From Entophlyctis helioformis (taxonomy: Eukaryota > Chytridiomycota > Chytridiomycetes > Chytridiales > Chytriomycetaceae), in NCBI GenBank assembly GCA_025526915.1, contig JAHLKH010000267.1, positions 1 through 28,136 of the forward strand: a stretch of 28,136 nt of DNA. Reading direction: 5' to 3'. The translations under genes and the position numbers were made by a program. Each line of letters opens with the position of its first letter. Positions within the stretch are counted from its first letter, which is position 1. Below, piece after piece: positions 26,931 to 28,136 of this stretch. Below the pieces are notes generated by a model. That model saw nothing but the letters and a program-made list of their open reading frames with translations. It had not been told where the DNA came from and made no database searches.

Positions 26931-28136
26931 CTAGTTGTCATCAGTTGGGGCAGACTTGACCGTGGGAGGCTGGGCAGGCTTCGAGGCGATCGTCTTGCCA
27001 GCAGGTGCGGGCGTGCTGTGCGAAACAGTCGACGTAGTACCCGAAGCTGCCGAGGCGGAACCGCCAACGCGCTCCGAAAGCAGGAGCGTCTTGAGGCCCT
27101 GGACAACGTCCCAGATGAGCACCGAGATCATCGAGTTGGCGAAACCGGCCATGGCAAAAGTACTGCTGGGCCATGCGCCAGCCGACAGAGGGAGCAGGGG
27201 CGGCCGACTTGGGCAGCCGTATTCATGGCGATCGTGAGCAGGAACTGGAGAAGCATCATAGTGAAGATATTGATGGCGACATTGATGATGGCGACGTCGC
27301 CGGCATTCATATACACCATGAAGCAGCAGAACCACGGCGAGACGTGGCCTTTGGGAAACTTGGCGCCACGCGACGTGGTCGAGGAACGACGACGGATCAT
27401 GCTCGAGCGTCTGCTGCCTGACGAGGCTGTCGAGTTTGCGCCTTTCGTAGAATTGTTTTCGGCCGCCATGAGACGGATGCTGGCGCGACGACGGTAGAGC
27501 GTATAGAGTGCGTAGATGAAGACGACCTCGTTGATGGCCATGGTCAGGAGAGGGTTGAGGAATGCATACGAACCCCACTGGTTGACAGGTCGGCATGGCG
27601 GGTGTATCCGCGTCAGGCAGTCAAGAGTACACAAAGGGATACATGCAGGTGGCGATCGAGTCTGTAAGGCACAGAATCACGAAAAACAAGCCGCGGAATG
27701 GCGAAGCAAGACACGATCAAAAACAGACGCACCCTGGCAATGAAAGACTTCTCCGAGGTCGAGACATACGAGATGTACAGAAAGTAGCGTGGCGGCATAA
27801 AGGCAAAGAAGACAGCAAGCAGCATGCCCAAGACGGCATTGGCGGTCCAGCTAGGAAGGCGAGAGTCGGCGACCGAGAAAATAGACACAATCTCGCGGAC
27901 CACAAAGGCGACGAAGATAACCGAGGTCGTGGACACGTAGGTGCGGAGCACCGTCAGGCTGACATTGGTCGTGATGTAGTTGGTGTAGACGGCCAGCAGC
28001 TCGTACGTGAGGTTCAGCACGGTCAGGCTGATATAGATGACAATAAACCAGGTGCGCTTGGTGCGGTACACGGTGACGAGACGGTACAGCTGCCAGACGA
28101 GAATCGGGATGCTCGTGACGGTCAGGATCAACCCGA
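26931..28136 (-). CDS. Seven-transmembrane protein of unrecognised family, paralogue 3 (5' partial, two apparent frameshifts)
   Basis: Exon 1 (28136-27733) begins inside the first membrane segment (ILTVTSIPILVWQLYRLV), so about 15-20 N-terminal residues lie outside the window. Exon 2 is 27577-26931, after a 155-nt GT-AG intron at the family's conserved site (after IAR, before WGSY). Motifs kept are VVREIVSIF, PPRYFLYI, ALYTLYRRR, SPWFCC, GDVAI and AMNTAAQ. In exon 2 the family sequence then jumps frame twice: after AMNTAAQV (near 27205), continuing as APAPSVGWRMAQQYF, and at TTTT on the minus strand (27159-27156), continuing as GFANSMISVLIWDVVQGLK to a TAG at 26933-26931. Each jump behaves like one extra base. 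The protein sequence on both sides is well conserved, so either the assembly has errors or the gene has only recently been disabled. Confidence 0.65.

Noticed and set aside
25732..26934. 400-codon plus-strand open frame.
   Set aside because: It is antisense to exon 1 of 7TM paralogue 2 and runs on through intergenic DNA; no domain is seen.

Overview
The window is a eukaryotic nuclear segment. Its genes have short GT-AG introns (roughly 60-280 nt), the coding sequence is GC-rich, there are many simple repeats, and there is a chromodomain Ty3/gypsy integrase. The gene set fits an early-diverging (zoosporic, chytrid-like) fungus best: a TVP38/TMEM64-type VTT membrane protein, a CBM21 PP1-targeting subunit, a gephyrin/CnxE-type molybdenum cofactor fusion with MogA before MoeA, and GPI-type leucine-rich-repeat surface proteins. 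The taxonomic placement is an inference; no rRNA or other marker is present.

Layout. 1-1197 (+) holds the 3' end of a VTT-domain gene in four exons. From about 690 to 16314 the sequence is a head-to-tail duplication of a ~7.8 kb unit (690-8491 and 8492-16314), and the first ~475 bp of the unit occurs a third time at 16315-16790. Each unit carries, in order: the acidic C-terminal tail of the VTT gene; a 5'-truncated Ty3/gypsy chromovirus on the minus strand (one LTR, polypurine tract, intact integrase with chromodomain); a ~1.35 kb spacer without a recognisable gene; a 13-exon LRR gene on the plus strand encoding two LRR modules, a Thr-rich stalk and a GPI-type C-terminus; and ~1 kb of Ser/Thr/Ala/Pro-rich sequence whose frame I cannot resolve. 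The LRR gene is intact in unit 2. In unit 1 it is broken by one missing C.

16791-18037 is intergenic and rich in simple repeats, with a cluster of CCAAT boxes. 18038-19804 (+) is a PP1 glycogen-targeting-type subunit with a CBM21 domain. 19932-22268 (+) is a four-exon gephyrin/CnxE-like molybdenum insertase. From 22557 to the right edge lie three minus-strand paralogues of a seven-transmembrane, GPCR-topology family that I do not recognise. All three have one intron at the same place. The third is cut by the window edge and shows two apparent frameshifts.

No operon-like logic links the genes. The most unusual content is the tandem unit that carries a retroelement integrase and a mosaic LRR surface-protein gene together, and the tandem 7TM family. 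Several single-base disruptions fall in or near homopolymers, so assembly error must be weighed against pseudogenisation.
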